Assembly (NCBI RefSeq): GCF_000143965.1
Contig: NC_014365.1
Location: 1,763,501 to 1,827,500, forward strand
Source of the DNA: Desulfarculus baarsii DSM 2075
GTDB taxonomy: Bacteria; Desulfobacterota; Desulfarculia; Desulfarculales; Desulfarculaceae
Length of the DNA: 64,000 bases
Reading direction: 5' to 3'
A program made the translations under genes and the position numbers. This document shows, one piece after another, positions 7,102 through 16,050 of the stretch. Below the pieces are notes generated by a model. That model searched no databases and was not told where the DNA came from. It saw nothing but the letters and a program-made list of their open reading frames with translations. The number at the start of each line of letters is the position of its first letter. The stretch's first letter is position 1.

Positions 7102-10100
7102 ATGGCTAATGAGTTTTTTGTACGGCCTATCTTAAACTCTCCTTATGAATATCCCCTGAAACATTGGGAGCTTGACGAAGGTCAACCCACCGGGCATGTG
7201 ATCGAGTCACGTCGAAGAGCAGAATACATCACACCGATTCCCAAACCCAAAAAAGTCAGGGGTCTGGCAACGCAAAAGATGTTGCCGTTGGACGAGGGCA
7301 AGGGTCTCTCGGACCAACAGCAACAATATGACCCGACCCCGATAATCAATGAGCTTCGTAGGCAAGTTGACCAGTGGCGGGAAATGCCTAATCCCAACGA
7401 TTGGCTGGTAACTCCAGAGACTGCTCGCCTGCTCAGTTATTGGCGGCACCACCATTTCAGCGACATCCGCCCGTTTTTTTGCCAGGTCGAAGCGGTCGAA
7501 ACGGCTATCTGGCTGACGGAGGTCGCCCCCAAGATGGGCAAAGCGGGTAAGAGGTTCCTTGATTACCTGGCCAACGCCAATAATGACGCCAACCCTGGTT
7601 TGATGCGCTTGGCCCTGAAGCTGGCCACGGGCGCTGGCAAAACCACGGTCATGGCCATGATTATCGCCTGGCAAACTGTTAATGCGGTGCGCACCCCTGG
7701 CAGCAAAAAGTTCACACGCGGTTTTTTGGTGGTCACGCCCGGTATAACCATCAAGGACCGCCTGCGCGTGCTGCAGCCCAACGACCCAGACAACTATTAC
7801 CGCAACCGTGAGTTGATCCCCGGCGACATGCTCGTCGACCTTGAGCGGGCCAAAATCGTCATCACCAACTACCACGCTCTTATGCTGCGGGAGCGGATGG
7901 ATATTTCCAAGGGCGGCCGCTCACTTCTCCAAGGGCGTGGACCAGCAATCAGCACGCTTGAAACCGAAGGTCAGATGATCCAGCGGGTCATGCCCGACCT
8001 GATGGGCATGAAAAATATCATGGTCATCAACGACGAAGCTCATCACTGCTATCGCGAAAGGCCAGGTTCAGCCGAAATCGAAGACCTTAAAGGCGAAGAC
8101 AAAGATGAGGCCAAGAGCAACAATGAGGCCGCGCGGGTCTGGATTTCGGGGCTGGAAATGGTTGGCCGTAAGCTGGGCCTGAACAGAGTCTTCGACCTTT
8201 CGGCCACGCCATTTTTCCTGCGGGGCTCCGGCTATGCCGAAGGCACGCTGTTCCCCTGGACCATGAACGATTTTTCGCTGATGGATGCTATCGAGTGCGG
8301 CATCGTCAAATTGCCGCGCGTGCCCGTGGCCGACGACGTCCCCGGCGAAGACATGCCCAGGCTGCGCAACCTATGGGCCCACATCGGCAAGGACATGCCC
8401 AAGAAAAACCGCAGCAAATCCAAGAGCCTCGACCCTTTAAAGATCCCGCCGATGCTGCAAAACGCCCTCCAGGCCCTTTACGGCCATTACGAAAGGACAT
8501 TCAATCTCTGGCAAGAAGCCGGCATCGCTTCGCCGCCGTGCTTCATTGTCGTTTGCAGCAATACGGCTTCATCCAAGTTGGTCTATGACTTCATCTCCGG
8601 ATTCCAGCGTCAAAACAAAGATGGCTCGTTTACTATTCAAAACGGCCAGTTGAAATTGTTCCGCAACTTTGACGAAAGCGGTAACCCGCTGCCAAAACCG
8701 CGCACTTTGCTTATAGACAGTGAGCAACTGGAATCGGGCGAGGCCCTGAAGGATGATTTTCGTGAGACGTTCAAAGACGAAATAGAACGCTTTCGCCGCG
8801 AGATCATTGAACGAACCGGCAACCGTAACGGGGCCGACAATCTGAGCGACCAGGAACTGCTGCGGGAAGTAATGAATACCGTGGGCAAGGAGGGCACCCT
8901 CGGCGCATCGATACGTTGCGTGGTTTCGGTTTCGATGCTCACCGAAGGATGGGATGCCAGCAACGTGACCCACGTCCTCGGCGTGCGCGCCTTCGGCACC
9001 CAGCTTTTGTGCGAGCAGGTCATCGGCCGGGCCCTGCGCCGCCAGTCCTACGACGTAAACGAAGATGGCCGGTTCAACGTGGAATACGCCGACGTATTGG
9101 GGGTGCCGTTCGATTTCACGGCCAAGCCCGTGGTGGCCCCGCCGCAGAAACCACGCGAGACCGTGCAGGTGAAGGCCGTGCGGCCCGACCGCGATCATTT
9201 GGAGATAACCTTCCCTCGCGTGATGGGTTATCGAACTGAGTTGCCCGAAGAGCGGCTGACGGCGAAATTCAACAAAGACTCCATTCTTGAGCTGAACCAG
9301 GACCTGGTTGGCCCATCCATCACCGAAAACTCGGGCATTATCGGCGAAAGCGTGAACCTGACCCTGGAAGACCTTGAAAAGGTCCGCCCGTCGACCATCG
9401 CCTATGAGCTGGCCTCGCACCTGGTGCTCAACAAGTGGCGCGATTCGGACGAGGAGCCCAAGCTCTACCTTTTCGGCCAGCTCAAGCGCATCGCCAAACA
9501 GTGGATGGACGAGTGCCTGGTATGCGCAGACGGCACCTATCCGGGCATGCTTCGCTATCACGACTTGAAGGACACGGCCTGTGAGCGTATCACCAAGGGC
9601 ATCATGGACCCGCTCTTGGTGGGAGACCGGCCCGTAAAGGCCATTCTGGACCCGTACAACCCCACAGGCTCCACCCGACATGTCAATTTCCGAACGTCCA
9701 AGACAGAGCGCTGGCAAACATCTCCGAACCATTGCCATATCAACTGGGTCGTCCTCGATAGCTCCTGGGAAGGCCAGTTTTGCCGCGTGGTCGAGGGGCA
9801 CCCACAAGTGAAAGCTTACGTAAAGAACCACAACCTGGGCTTTGACGTGCCATATCGCTTTGGCGCTGAAAACCGCATCTACCGGCCGGACTTCATCGTC
9901 ATCATCGATGACGGCAGGCCCGACCCGCTGAATCTGGTGGTGGAGATCAAAGGCTATCGCGGCGAAGACACCAAAGAAAAGAAATCCACCATGGAGACAT
10001 ATTGGGTGCCGGGCGTGAACAACCTGGGATCATACGGCCGCTGGGCCTTTGCGGAATTCACCGAAATTTTCAAGCTGGAGTCCGATTTCCGGAAACTGAT

Positions 10101-10131
10101 CGATTCCTTCACCGCCCAGCAAGCGGCCTGA
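7102..10131 (+). CDS. Type III-like restriction enzyme Res subunit (DEAH helicase-nuclease)
   Basis: A protein of about 1,009 residues. Helicase motif I is LKLATGAGKTTVMAM, motif II is VINDEAHHCYRE, motif III is FDLSATPFFLRGSG, and a later motif reads MLTEGWDASNVTHV. At the C-terminus a PD-(D/E)xK nuclease core is visible: YRPDFIVII ... LVVEIKGYRG. The enzyme would use ATP for DNA movement and cleave unmethylated DNA with its methylase partner, which starts ten bases downstream. The ATG is preferred over upstream TTG/GTG starts because the conserved sequence begins there and GGGGGA lies upstream. Its mixed codon use and lower GC differ from the surrounding phage genes. Confidence 0.88.
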   Translation: MANEFFVRPILNSPYEYPLKHWELDEGQPTGHVIESRRRAEYITPIPKPKKVRGLATQKMLPLDEGKGLSDQQQQYDPTPIINELRRQVDQWREMPNPNDWLVTPETARLLSYWRHHHFSDIRPFFCQVEAVETAIWLTEVAPKMGKAGKRFLDYLANANNDANPGLMRLALKLATGAGKTTVMAMIIAWQTVNAVRTPGSKKFTRGFLVVTPGITIKDRLRVLQPNDPDNYYRNRELIPGDMLVDLERAKIVITNYHALMLRERMDISKGGRSLLQGRGPAISTLETEGQMIQRVMPDLMGMKNIMVINDEAHHCYRERPGSAEIEDLKGEDKDEAKSNNEAARVWISGLEMVGRKLGLNRVFDLSATPFFLRGSGYAEGTLFPWTMNDFSLMDAIECGIVKLPRVPVADDVPGEDMPRLRNLWAHIGKDMPKKNRSKSKSLDPLKIPPMLQNALQALYGHYERTFNLWQEAGIASPPCFIVVCSNTASSKLVYDFISGFQRQNKDGSFTIQNGQLKLFRNFDESGNPLPKPRTLLIDSEQLESGEALKDDFRETFKDEIERFRREIIERTGNRNGADNLSDQELLREVMNTVGKEGTLGASIRCVVSVSMLTEGWDASNVTHVLGVRAFGTQLLCEQVIGRALRRQSYDVNEDGRFNVEYADVLGVPFDFTAKPVVAPPQKPRETVQVKAVRPDRDHLEITFPRVMGYRTELPEERLTAKFNKDSILELNQDLVGPSITENSGIIGESVNLTLEDLEKVRPSTIAYELASHLVLNKWRDSDEEPKLYLFGQLKRIAKQWMDECLVCADGTYPGMLRYHDLKDTACERITKGIMDPLLVGDRPVKAILDPYNPTGSTRHVNFRTSKTERWQTSPNHCHINWVVLDSSWEGQFCRVVEGHPQVKAYVKNHNLGFDVPYRFGAENRIYRPDFIVIIDDGRPDPLNLVVEIKGYRGEDTKEKKSTMETYWVPGVNNLGSYGRWAFAEFTEIFKLESDFRKLIDSFTAQQAA

Positions 10132-10141
10132 GGTTAGCAAT

Positions 10142-12958
10142 ATGGCCAAAAGAAAAGCTGCAACTCCCAAGTCCGTGGAAACGCTCAAGCACGAGGAAGC
10201 CACGCGCAAAAACATCCCCACCGTGGAATACCAGGCGGTGATGCACGACAAGGACAAGAGCCCCGTGCGGGTGGCCATGGAGCGCCGCAACCGCGATCTG
10301 GACCCGCAGTTGGTCTGGCGGGGCAAGGATGAGCAGGACTGGTCCGACCTTGTTGTGCAGGCCCCGCCGCTCTATATCCAGGAAAAGGTGCAGCCCAAGG
10401 CCCTGGTGGACGACCTGATGCGCCTGAGCAAGGCCTCGGAGCCGGCCGAGCCCCAGCTGGACCTTTTCGCCGATTTTAATGGCATTCCCGAAGGGGCCGA
10501 CAAAACCGATTTTTACCAGCACGACGGCAAGTGGAGCAACCGGCTGATCCTGGGCGACAGCCTGCAGGTTATGGCCTCCTTGGCCGAGCGCGAGGGCCTG
10601 CGGGGCCAGGTGCAGTGCATCTACCTCGACCCGCCCTACGGCATCAAGTTCAATTCCAACTTCCAGTGGTCCACCACCAGCCGTACCGTCACAGACGGCA
10701 AGGCCGAGCACATCACCCGCGAGCCCGAGCAGGTGAAGGCTTTCCGCGACACCTGGCGCGACGGCATTCATTCATACCTCACCTACCTGCGCGACAGGCT
10801 CACCGCAGCCAGGGATTTGCTGGCCGAATCAGGCTCGATTTTTGTGCAGATTGGCGACCAAAACGTGCATCGCGTGCGGGCGCTGATGGATGAGGTTTTT
10901 GGGGACGAAAATTTTATTGGAGAAATCGCTTATCATACGACATCAGGATCCACTTCCGAATATATCTCTAATCCAAAGAACTACGTACACTGGTATGCAA
11001 AAAGTCGAAGGGAGATGACCTTTCGTCGTTGCTTTGTCCCTCGCATTTTTAACCACGAAGAGCCAGGACCATGGCAACTAGTTGAATATAACGGAAAACG
11101 TTTCGGGTTAAATGATTTTTTAAAAAAGGGAGGAATGCTAAATAGCCCTGGAGTTCGAATTGCGAGAATGGGGGACGCAACGTCACAGCGGCAAGGGCGA
11201 GAAGCCGGGGAAAATTCTGCAATGGGTTTTTCCTTTGAGTTGGAAGGGGAGAGCTATCGCCCTTCTGGAACGAGAGGTTGGAGCACCACTATTACTGGTT
11301 TACGACGTGCCGCACGTGCATCAAGGCTTATTGGTGTAGGAAAATCGATTGGCCTCGTCCGGTATTTTGACGAATCACCGTATTTCCCTCTTAATAGTTC
11401 TTGGGATGACACCGGAGGTACTATCGGTGCCGCAAAAGTTTATGTTGTCCAGACAAATATAAAGGTAATTCAGCGCTGCATCCTCATGGCCACCGATCCC
11501 GGTGACCTTGTTTTGGACCCCACCTGCGGCAGCGGCACCACGGCCTACGTGGCCGAGCAATGGGGCCGCCGCTGGATCACCATAGACACCTCGCGTGTGG
11601 CCCTGGCCCTGGCCCGGGCGCGGATCATGGGCGCGCGCTATCCTTATTACATCCTGGCCGACAGCCCCGAAGGCCAGCAAAAAGTGGCCGAGGTCACTCA
11701 GGGCGCGCCTTCCTCGGCACCAACCCACGGCAACATCCGCCACGGGTTTGTCTACGAGCGGGTGCCCCACATCACGCTGAAATCCATCGCCAACAACGCC
11801 GAGATCGACGTGATATGGGAGCGTTTCCAGGAACAACTGGAGCCCTTGCGCGCGGCGCTGAACCAGGCGGCCGGCAAGGCGTGGGAAGAATGGGAGATTC
11901 CCCGCGATGCCGAGGCCAAATGGCCCGCCGAGGCCAAGGATCTGCACGCGCGCTGGTGGGAGCTGCGCATCGCCCGGCAAAAAGAGATTGATGCATCCAT
12001 CGCCGCCAAAGCTGACTTTGAGTATCTCTATGACAAGCCTTACGAAGACAAAAAAACAGTGCGCGTCTCCGGGCCGTTCACCGTGGAAAGCGTTTCGCCA
12101 CACCGGGTTATGGGCGTTGATGAATTTGACGAATTAATAGACCCGCAGGATAGCATCAAAGACCAGAGCGCCGACGAAGCCGACTTCGTCAAGATGATCT
12201 TGGCCAACCTGAAGACCGCAGGCGTGCAGCAGTCTCATAAGGACGACAAGATCGACTTCCGCACCCTCGTGCCATGGCCTGGAGATTATATCTGCGCTGA
12301 AGGCCGATATTACGAGGGAGGCGACGAGGCCGGAACCGGAAAGCGCGCGGCGATTTTCATCGGCCCGGAATTCGGCACGGTATGCAGAGAGGACTTGGTA
12401 GCCGCCGCCCGCGAAGCAGGCGAGGCAGGCTTTGATGTGCTTATCGCCTGTGCCTTCAACTATGATGCGCCATCGGCCGATTTCAACAAGATGGGCCGTT
12501 TGCCCGTGCTCCAGGCCCGCATGAACGCCGAACTGCACATGGCCACCGACTTGAAAAACACCGGCAAGGGCAACTTGTTTGTGATCTTTGGCGAGCCGGA
12601 CATCGACATCCTTGACGTGGATGACGATCAGGTTCAGGTGAGGATCAACGGCGTGGACGTGTTCAAGCCGAGCACCGGCGAAGTACAAAGCGACGACACC
12701 GATGGCATCGCCTGCTGGTTCATCGATACCGACTACAACGAAGAGAGCTTCTTTGTGCGTCACGCCTATTTCCTGGGCGCTGGCGACCCGTACAAGGCGC
12801 TGAAGACCACACTCAAGGCCGAGGTCAACGAGGAAGCTTGGGAGACATTGTATAGTGATGTTTCCCGACCTTTTGAGAAGCCCAAAACCGGCCGCATAGC
12901 AGTGAAGGTGATCAACCACCTTGGCGATGAGGTGATGAAGGTTTTCAGGGTGAGCTAA
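10142..12958 (+). CDS. Type III-like DNA methyltransferase Mod subunit (beta class)
   Basis: A 938-residue adenine-type methylase. The catalytic motif is DPPYGIKFNSNF near residue 162, and the SAM-binding motif LDPTCGSGTTAYVAEQWG comes later, near residue 457; this order defines the beta class. Between them lies the target-recognition region. The protein is longer than classic type III Mod subunits (about 650 residues), with some 250 extra C-terminal residues, as seen in large Mod/Res pairs. The segment from about 10,900 to 11,480 is strikingly AT-rich compared with both flanks, pointing to exchange of the recognition domain. It ends 14 bases before the convergent mor gene. Confidence 0.88.
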   Translation: MAKRKAATPKSVETLKHEEATRKNIPTVEYQAVMHDKDKSPVRVAMERRNRDLDPQLVWRGKDEQDWSDLVVQAPPLYIQEKVQPKALVDDLMRLSKASEPAEPQLDLFADFNGIPEGADKTDFYQHDGKWSNRLILGDSLQVMASLAEREGLRGQVQCIYLDPPYGIKFNSNFQWSTTSRTVTDGKAEHITREPEQVKAFRDTWRDGIHSYLTYLRDRLTAARDLLAESGSIFVQIGDQNVHRVRALMDEVFGDENFIGEIAYHTTSGSTSEYISNPKNYVHWYAKSRREMTFRRCFVPRIFNHEEPGPWQLVEYNGKRFGLNDFLKKGGMLNSPGVRIARMGDATSQRQGREAGENSAMGFSFELEGESYRPSGTRGWSTTITGLRRAARASRLIGVGKSIGLVRYFDESPYFPLNSSWDDTGGTIGAAKVYVVQTNIKVIQRCILMATDPGDLVLDPTCGSGTTAYVAEQWGRRWITIDTSRVALALARARIMGARYPYYILADSPEGQQKVAEVTQGAPSSAPTHGNIRHGFVYERVPHITLKSIANNAEIDVIWERFQEQLEPLRAALNQAAGKAWEEWEIPRDAEAKWPAEAKDLHARWWELRIARQKEIDASIAAKADFEYLYDKPYEDKKTVRVSGPFTVESVSPHRVMGVDEFDELIDPQDSIKDQSADEADFVKMILANLKTAGVQQSHKDDKIDFRTLVPWPGDYICAEGRYYEGGDEAGTGKRAAIFIGPEFGTVCREDLVAAAREAGEAGFDVLIACAFNYDAPSADFNKMGRLPVLQARMNAELHMATDLKNTGKGNLFVIFGEPDIDILDVDDDQVQVRINGVDVFKPSTGEVQSDDTDGIACWFIDTDYNEESFFVRHAYFLGAGDPYKALKTTLKAEVNEEAWETLYSDVSRPFEKPKTGRIAVKVINHLGDEVMKVFRVS

Positions 12959-12972
12959 TGGAATCATATTAA

Positions 12973-13353
12973 TTAGCGTAATGTTCTGTCAAACAGCGGC
13001 AGGGCCCGCGCCCGCTCCCTGCGCATGGCCTTGGCGCGGGCGCGCACATAGCGTTCGGTGGCCCCGGTTTGCATGGCGATGACGCGGTGGCTTGCGGCCC
13101 CGGCGCGCAAAAGTTCGTCCACGCGGCGGCGCTTGAGCAGATTGTCGCCCCGGGGCAGGGTGATGGCCGCGCCGCCGTAGTAGGCGCAGACCTTGGCCCA
13201 GGCGGCCTGGTCGTCCAGCAGGCGGGCCATGGCGTTGGGCGTGGCCGGGTTCTGGGGGATGTAGTGGCTAACGCCGCCAAAGGCCCGGCACAGGCGCAGG
13301 GCCGCATCCGCGCCGATGACCGCGCTGAGTTCGTCGAGCACGTCACCTTTCAC
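12973..13353 (-). CDS. mor: Mor-family middle transcription activator
   Basis: A 126-residue protein with the Mor/C fold: an N-terminal helical dimerisation part (LCRAFGGVSHYIPQNP, then LPRGDNLLKRRRVDELLRAG) and a C-terminal helix-turn-helix (RVIAMQTGATERYVRARAKA). In Mu, Mor activates the middle promoter, leading to late gene expression. It is the last gene of the leftward early operon. The GTG start follows GGAG by eight bases and overlaps the preceding gene. No second family member (C) is seen in this window. Confidence 0.85.
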   Translation of the reverse strand: MKGDVLDELSAVIGADAALRLCRAFGGVSHYIPQNPATPNAMARLLDDQAAWAKVCAYYGGAAITLPRGDNLLKRRRVDELLRAGAASHRVIAMQTGATERYVRARAKAMRRERARALPLFDRTLR

Positions 13354-13699
13354 GGCGGCGCTCCAGAAAGGCCAGCACGGCCTGGGCCTGCTGCAGGTGC
13401 AGCGGCGCGCAGCGCTTGCAGATGCCGGCGCGGGTGACCGGGCAGCGGGCGCAGGCCGCCTCGCGGATGACTTCCTCCAGTTCGACCAGGCCAGGCAGAT
13501 CGGCGGCCCCGTCGGCCGGCGCGGCCATCAGCGCGGCGCGGATGCGGCCCAGTTGGCGGCCGGCGTTGCCCTTGTAGCGCCCACGCAAAACGGCGTAGAC
13601 CGTGGTGCGGTTGAGCTCGGGGTTGGCGGCGCAAAAGGCGTGGACCGTGCCGAAACGCTGGTTGATGGCCGCCAGGAGCTTTTCGGGTTCGGTCAGCAC
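13343..13699 (-). CDS. Early phage protein with HTH and cysteine cluster
   Basis: A 118-residue protein starting at a GTG that overlaps the gemA stop. The N-terminal half looks like a small helix-turn-helix (FGTVHAFCAANPELNRTTVY). The C-terminal half has four cysteines in CARCP...CKRC spacing, suggesting a small zinc site. It does not match a family I can name with certainty. Its place between gemA and mor suggests an early regulatory role. Confidence 0.55.
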   Translation of the reverse strand: MLTEPEKLLAAINQRFGTVHAFCAANPELNRTTVYAVLRGRYKGNAGRQLGRIRAALMAAPADGAADLPGLVELEEVIREAACARCPVTRAGICKRCAPLHLQQAQAVLAFLERRRER

Positions 13700-14127
13700 G
13701 GCGTGGGGTCGATGCCGCGTTTTTTGCAGCGGTTGTGCAAGTCCTTGGCCAGGATCTGCAGCTTGTCCTGGTCGTGCAGCCACAGGAACTTGTCCACGCC
13801 GAACTGCTTTTTGCAGCGCGTGTCCAGGCCCGAGGCCTTCCAGCCCAGGGCCCGCCAGAGGGCGGCGATGTAGCGCTTCTGCTGGCAGTGGGGCGTGCGG
13901 TCGGGGATGGCGTACCAGCGGGCCTTTTCCTTGGCCTTGGCGGCTGGTTTGAAGCTCACGCCCTGGCCGGCCAGATAGGCGCACATGTCGGCCAGATCGG
14001 CCGGCTTTAGCTTGGCGGCGCTGTCCACGCCGTAGCGGCCGCGCAACACATCGCGGTAGGCGTCCTCGTCCCAACCCATGGTTTTGCGGCCAATGTGAAT
14101 CTTGGCCAGCATGGCGTTTCGGTCCAT
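13693..14127 (-). CDS. gemA: GemA/gp16-family regulatory protein (DUF1018)
   Basis: A 144-residue DUF1018 protein. Diagnostic stretches are AKIHIGRKTMGWDEDAYRDV near the N-terminus and QKRYIAALWRALGWK in the middle, then LQILAKDLHNRCKKRG. In Mu, GemA is an early protein that affects host gene expression and DNA supercoiling. It lies seven bases after the preceding small gene and overlaps the next one, so it belongs to the leftward early operon. Confidence 0.88.
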   Translation of the reverse strand: MDRNAMLAKIHIGRKTMGWDEDAYRDVLRGRYGVDSAAKLKPADLADMCAYLAGQGVSFKPAAKAKEKARWYAIPDRTPHCQQKRYIAALWRALGWKASGLDTRCKKQFGVDKFLWLHDQDKLQILAKDLHNRCKKRGIDPTPC

Positions 14128-14134
14128 GACGCGC

Positions 14135-14365
14135 CTACGCCTGGCCGATGACGGGCGGCATGGAGTTTATTGCCTCCAGGTCGTCGGCCACTGCCCGCAG
14201 GGCGGCGATGACGTCATCGCCGTCATCCTTGCCGTTGGTGACGTGGTCGGCCGTCCCGTCGGAGGAAAAAATAATCAGGGAAAAGGTCACGTTCCCGCCG
14301 TAAAGCTCTTTAAGAGCGCGCTGAACCCCCGCGCCCAGAATGGTCATGGCCTGTTCTTTTTTCAT
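14135..14365 (-). CDS. Small early phage protein, unknown
   Basis: A 76-residue acidic protein with an alternating hydrophobic segment (NVTFSLIIFSSDGT) followed by a helical acidic tail. A strong ribosome site (AAGGAG, six bases upstream) and its place in the early operon support translation. I recognise no family. About 85 bases separate it from the HU-like gene upstream, and that gap holds a small GC hairpin. Confidence 0.6.
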   Translation of the reverse strand: MKKEQAMTILGAGVQRALKELYGGNVTFSLIIFSSDGTADHVTNGKDDGDDVIAALRAVADDLEAINSMPPVIGQA

Positions 14366-14450
14366 GTCCGCTCCTTTCCTGTTTGGCTTGGCTCGTCAGG
14401 GGCGGGAAGCCATCTCCGCCCGACCGGCCCGCGTGGAGCCGGTTTCGCCG

Positions 14451-14732
14451 TCAGTGGTTGACGCGGCCTTTGAGCGCGTCGGCCGGCCGGAAGATCACGC
14501 CGCTGGCGGCCGGAATCTGGATGCTTTCGCCCGTGCGCGGGTTGCGGCCCTCGCGGGCCTTGCGGCCGCGCACCCGCCAGACGCCAAAGCCGTTGATGCG
14601 CACCTGCTCGCCGCGCCCCAGCGCCTCGGCCATGGCCTCGAAGGCCGCCTCCACCACCCGGCCGGTCACCGGCGCGCAGGGCCCATAGCCCAGCTTTCCA
14701 GCCACCGCCGCGATCAAATCCTTCTTGTTCAT
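14451..14732 (-). CDS. HU/IHF-family DNA-binding protein
   Basis: A 93-residue member of the bacterial histone-like family, starting MNKKDLIAAVAGKLG. The DNA-binding beta-arm is recognisable from RINGFGVWRVRGRKAREGR and NPRTGESIQIPA, followed by the conserved end GVIFRPADALKGRVN. Mu transposition depends on host HU and IHF for transpososome assembly, so a phage-borne copy could serve that step; this role is inferred. It follows gam by four bases, with a GGAAAGGA ribosome site. Confidence 0.88.
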   Translation of the reverse strand: MNKKDLIAAVAGKLGYGPCAPVTGRVVEAAFEAMAEALGRGEQVRINGFGVWRVRGRKAREGRNPRTGESIQIPAASGVIFRPADALKGRVNH

Positions 14733-14736
14733 GGTC

Positions 14737-15246
14737 CTATCCTTTCCGCCCAAGGTCTTCGGCCTTGAGCTCGATAAAAAACTCGTCGGCGCTCTTGCGC
14801 TCCATGCCCACCAGCTCCAGACGCTCGTCGGGCCAGTCGCGCATGGCCTCCTTGTCCACCGACTCCCTGACCTTGACCGCCTCCACAAAGGCGAATTGCT
14901 TGAGCTTTTCCAGCACGTCCGAGAGTTTGACCTTGGCCAGGGTCACCAGCCTGGTGCTCTTGCGAAAGCCGATCGCGCCAAAGGGCGTCTCCAGGCTTTT
15001 GCGCTTGGCGAAAAGCTCGGCCCGGCTGAGCTGGCCAAAGGTCATCAGCGCCGTTTCCAACGCCTTTTGCCGGGCCAACAGCGGTTCGGCCAGCCCGGCG
15101 GCCTGGGCCTTGGCCTGGTCGATGTCGGCGTTCATCTGGTCGGTGATGGCCGTAACGGACCGGCGGATGACGCAGAGCTCCTCCAGCGCGCCCGTGGCCT
15201 GCTCCAGGCTGGCGACGACCACGGCCTTGGGCTTCATGCGGGCCAT
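14737..15246 (-). CDS. gam: Gam-family host-nuclease inhibitor
   Basis: A 169-residue Mu Gam protein. The long N-terminal helical hairpin (ITDQMNADIDQAKAQAAGLA) is followed by the family core PFGAIGFRKSTRLVTL and a C-terminal ESVDKEAM...FFIEL stretch. Mu Gam binds DNA ends and protects them from RecBCD-type exonucleases; it is related to Ku. The start overlaps the preceding stop as TGATG and has GGAGG seven bases upstream. Confidence 0.9.
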   Translation of the reverse strand: MARMKPKAVVVASLEQATGALEELCVIRRSVTAITDQMNADIDQAKAQAAGLAEPLLARQKALETALMTFGQLSRAELFAKRKSLETPFGAIGFRKSTRLVTLAKVKLSDVLEKLKQFAFVEAVKVRESVDKEAMRDWPDERLELVGMERKSADEFFIELKAEDLGRKG

Positions 15247-15425
15247 CAGCGGGCCTCCGGCTTGAGCACCGCGCCCTCCAGGCCCTCCACCCGCTCGCTT
15301 TCGGCGATGATGGCGTTGATCGAGCGGATGGCCCGCTCCACGTCCTCGGCGCTCATCACCCGGTCCACGATGGCCCGCAGCTCCACGGCGTGGCTTCTGA
15401 TCTTATGGCTGATCATGGTCTCCAT
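15246..15425 (-). CDS. Small early phage protein, unknown
   Basis: A predicted 59-residue, largely helical protein (HKIRSHAVELRAIVDRVMSA). The ATG used here lies nine bases after AAAGGAGG; an ATG three codons upstream touches the ribosome site directly and is less likely. It overlaps both neighbouring genes, consistent with translational coupling in the early operon. Family not recognised. Confidence 0.55.
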   Translation of the reverse strand: METMISHKIRSHAVELRAIVDRVMSAEDVERAIRSINAIIAESERVEGLEGAVLKPEAR

Positions 15426-16050
15426 GGCTTTCATCCTCCTTTGCCGCCTCGGCGAAGCGGCCGGCTAATATGCCAAGTTCTTTCACGATTTTTGTTCTGA
15501 CATGCGGCTGGTTCGGGTCGGCCTCCATCATCAGGCGCACCAGCCGGCAGGCCGCGCCGCGCTCGGCCTCAAAAGGATCCTTGGGCCGGATCGGCGGCAA
15601 CGGGGCCACGCGCTGTTCCTGGGCCCGGCCGGTGGAGCGCCACAGGCGGGTGTTGCCCCGCCGGCCGGCCTGGGCGATGAAGCCCTCATCGGCCAGCCAC
15701 ACGGCGTAGCGCCGCACCATGGTGTAATCCACCCTGGTGATCTGGGCGATGTCTTGCCAGGTCCAGCCCGGCTTGGCCGCGCGGATGGCCCGCCACATGC
15801 GGCCAAAGCCCTCGCCCGCGCGCTTGGGCATGGCCTCGCGGTGGTAGGTGTAGCAACCGTCGCGGCCCTTGATGCGCCGCAGCTCGCCGCGCCGGATCAA
15901 GTCCTTGATGCGGCTGCGCAGACGGGCCTTGGCCGGCTCGTCCTCCAGGCCCAGGGCCTCGTAGAGCTGCTGGTGGCAGACGATCGTTTTGTCGTCCGGA
16001 CACAGGGCCAGGAGCGCCCGGCGCAGCTTGTCCGATTCGGGCGTGGCCAT
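15403..16050 (-). CDS. Early phage winged-helix DNA-binding protein
   Basis: A 215-residue protein that appears to contain two winged-helix units: an N-terminal one with IKDLIRRGELRRIKGRDG as its wing, and a central one (WTWQDIAQITRVDYTMVRRY followed by FIAQAGRRGNTRLWR). The C-terminal third is helical. Similar proteins follow MuB in other Mu-like phages, but no activity is known. The start overlaps the MuB stop (TGATG). Confidence 0.6.
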   Translation of the reverse strand: MATPESDKLRRALLALCPDDKTIVCHQQLYEALGLEDEPAKARLRSRIKDLIRRGELRRIKGRDGCYTYHREAMPKRAGEGFGRMWRAIRAAKPGWTWQDIAQITRVDYTMVRRYAVWLADEGFIAQAGRRGNTRLWRSTGRAQEQRVAPLPPIRPKDPFEAERGAACRLVRLMMEADPNQPHVRTKIVKELGILAGRFAEAAKEDESHGDHDQP

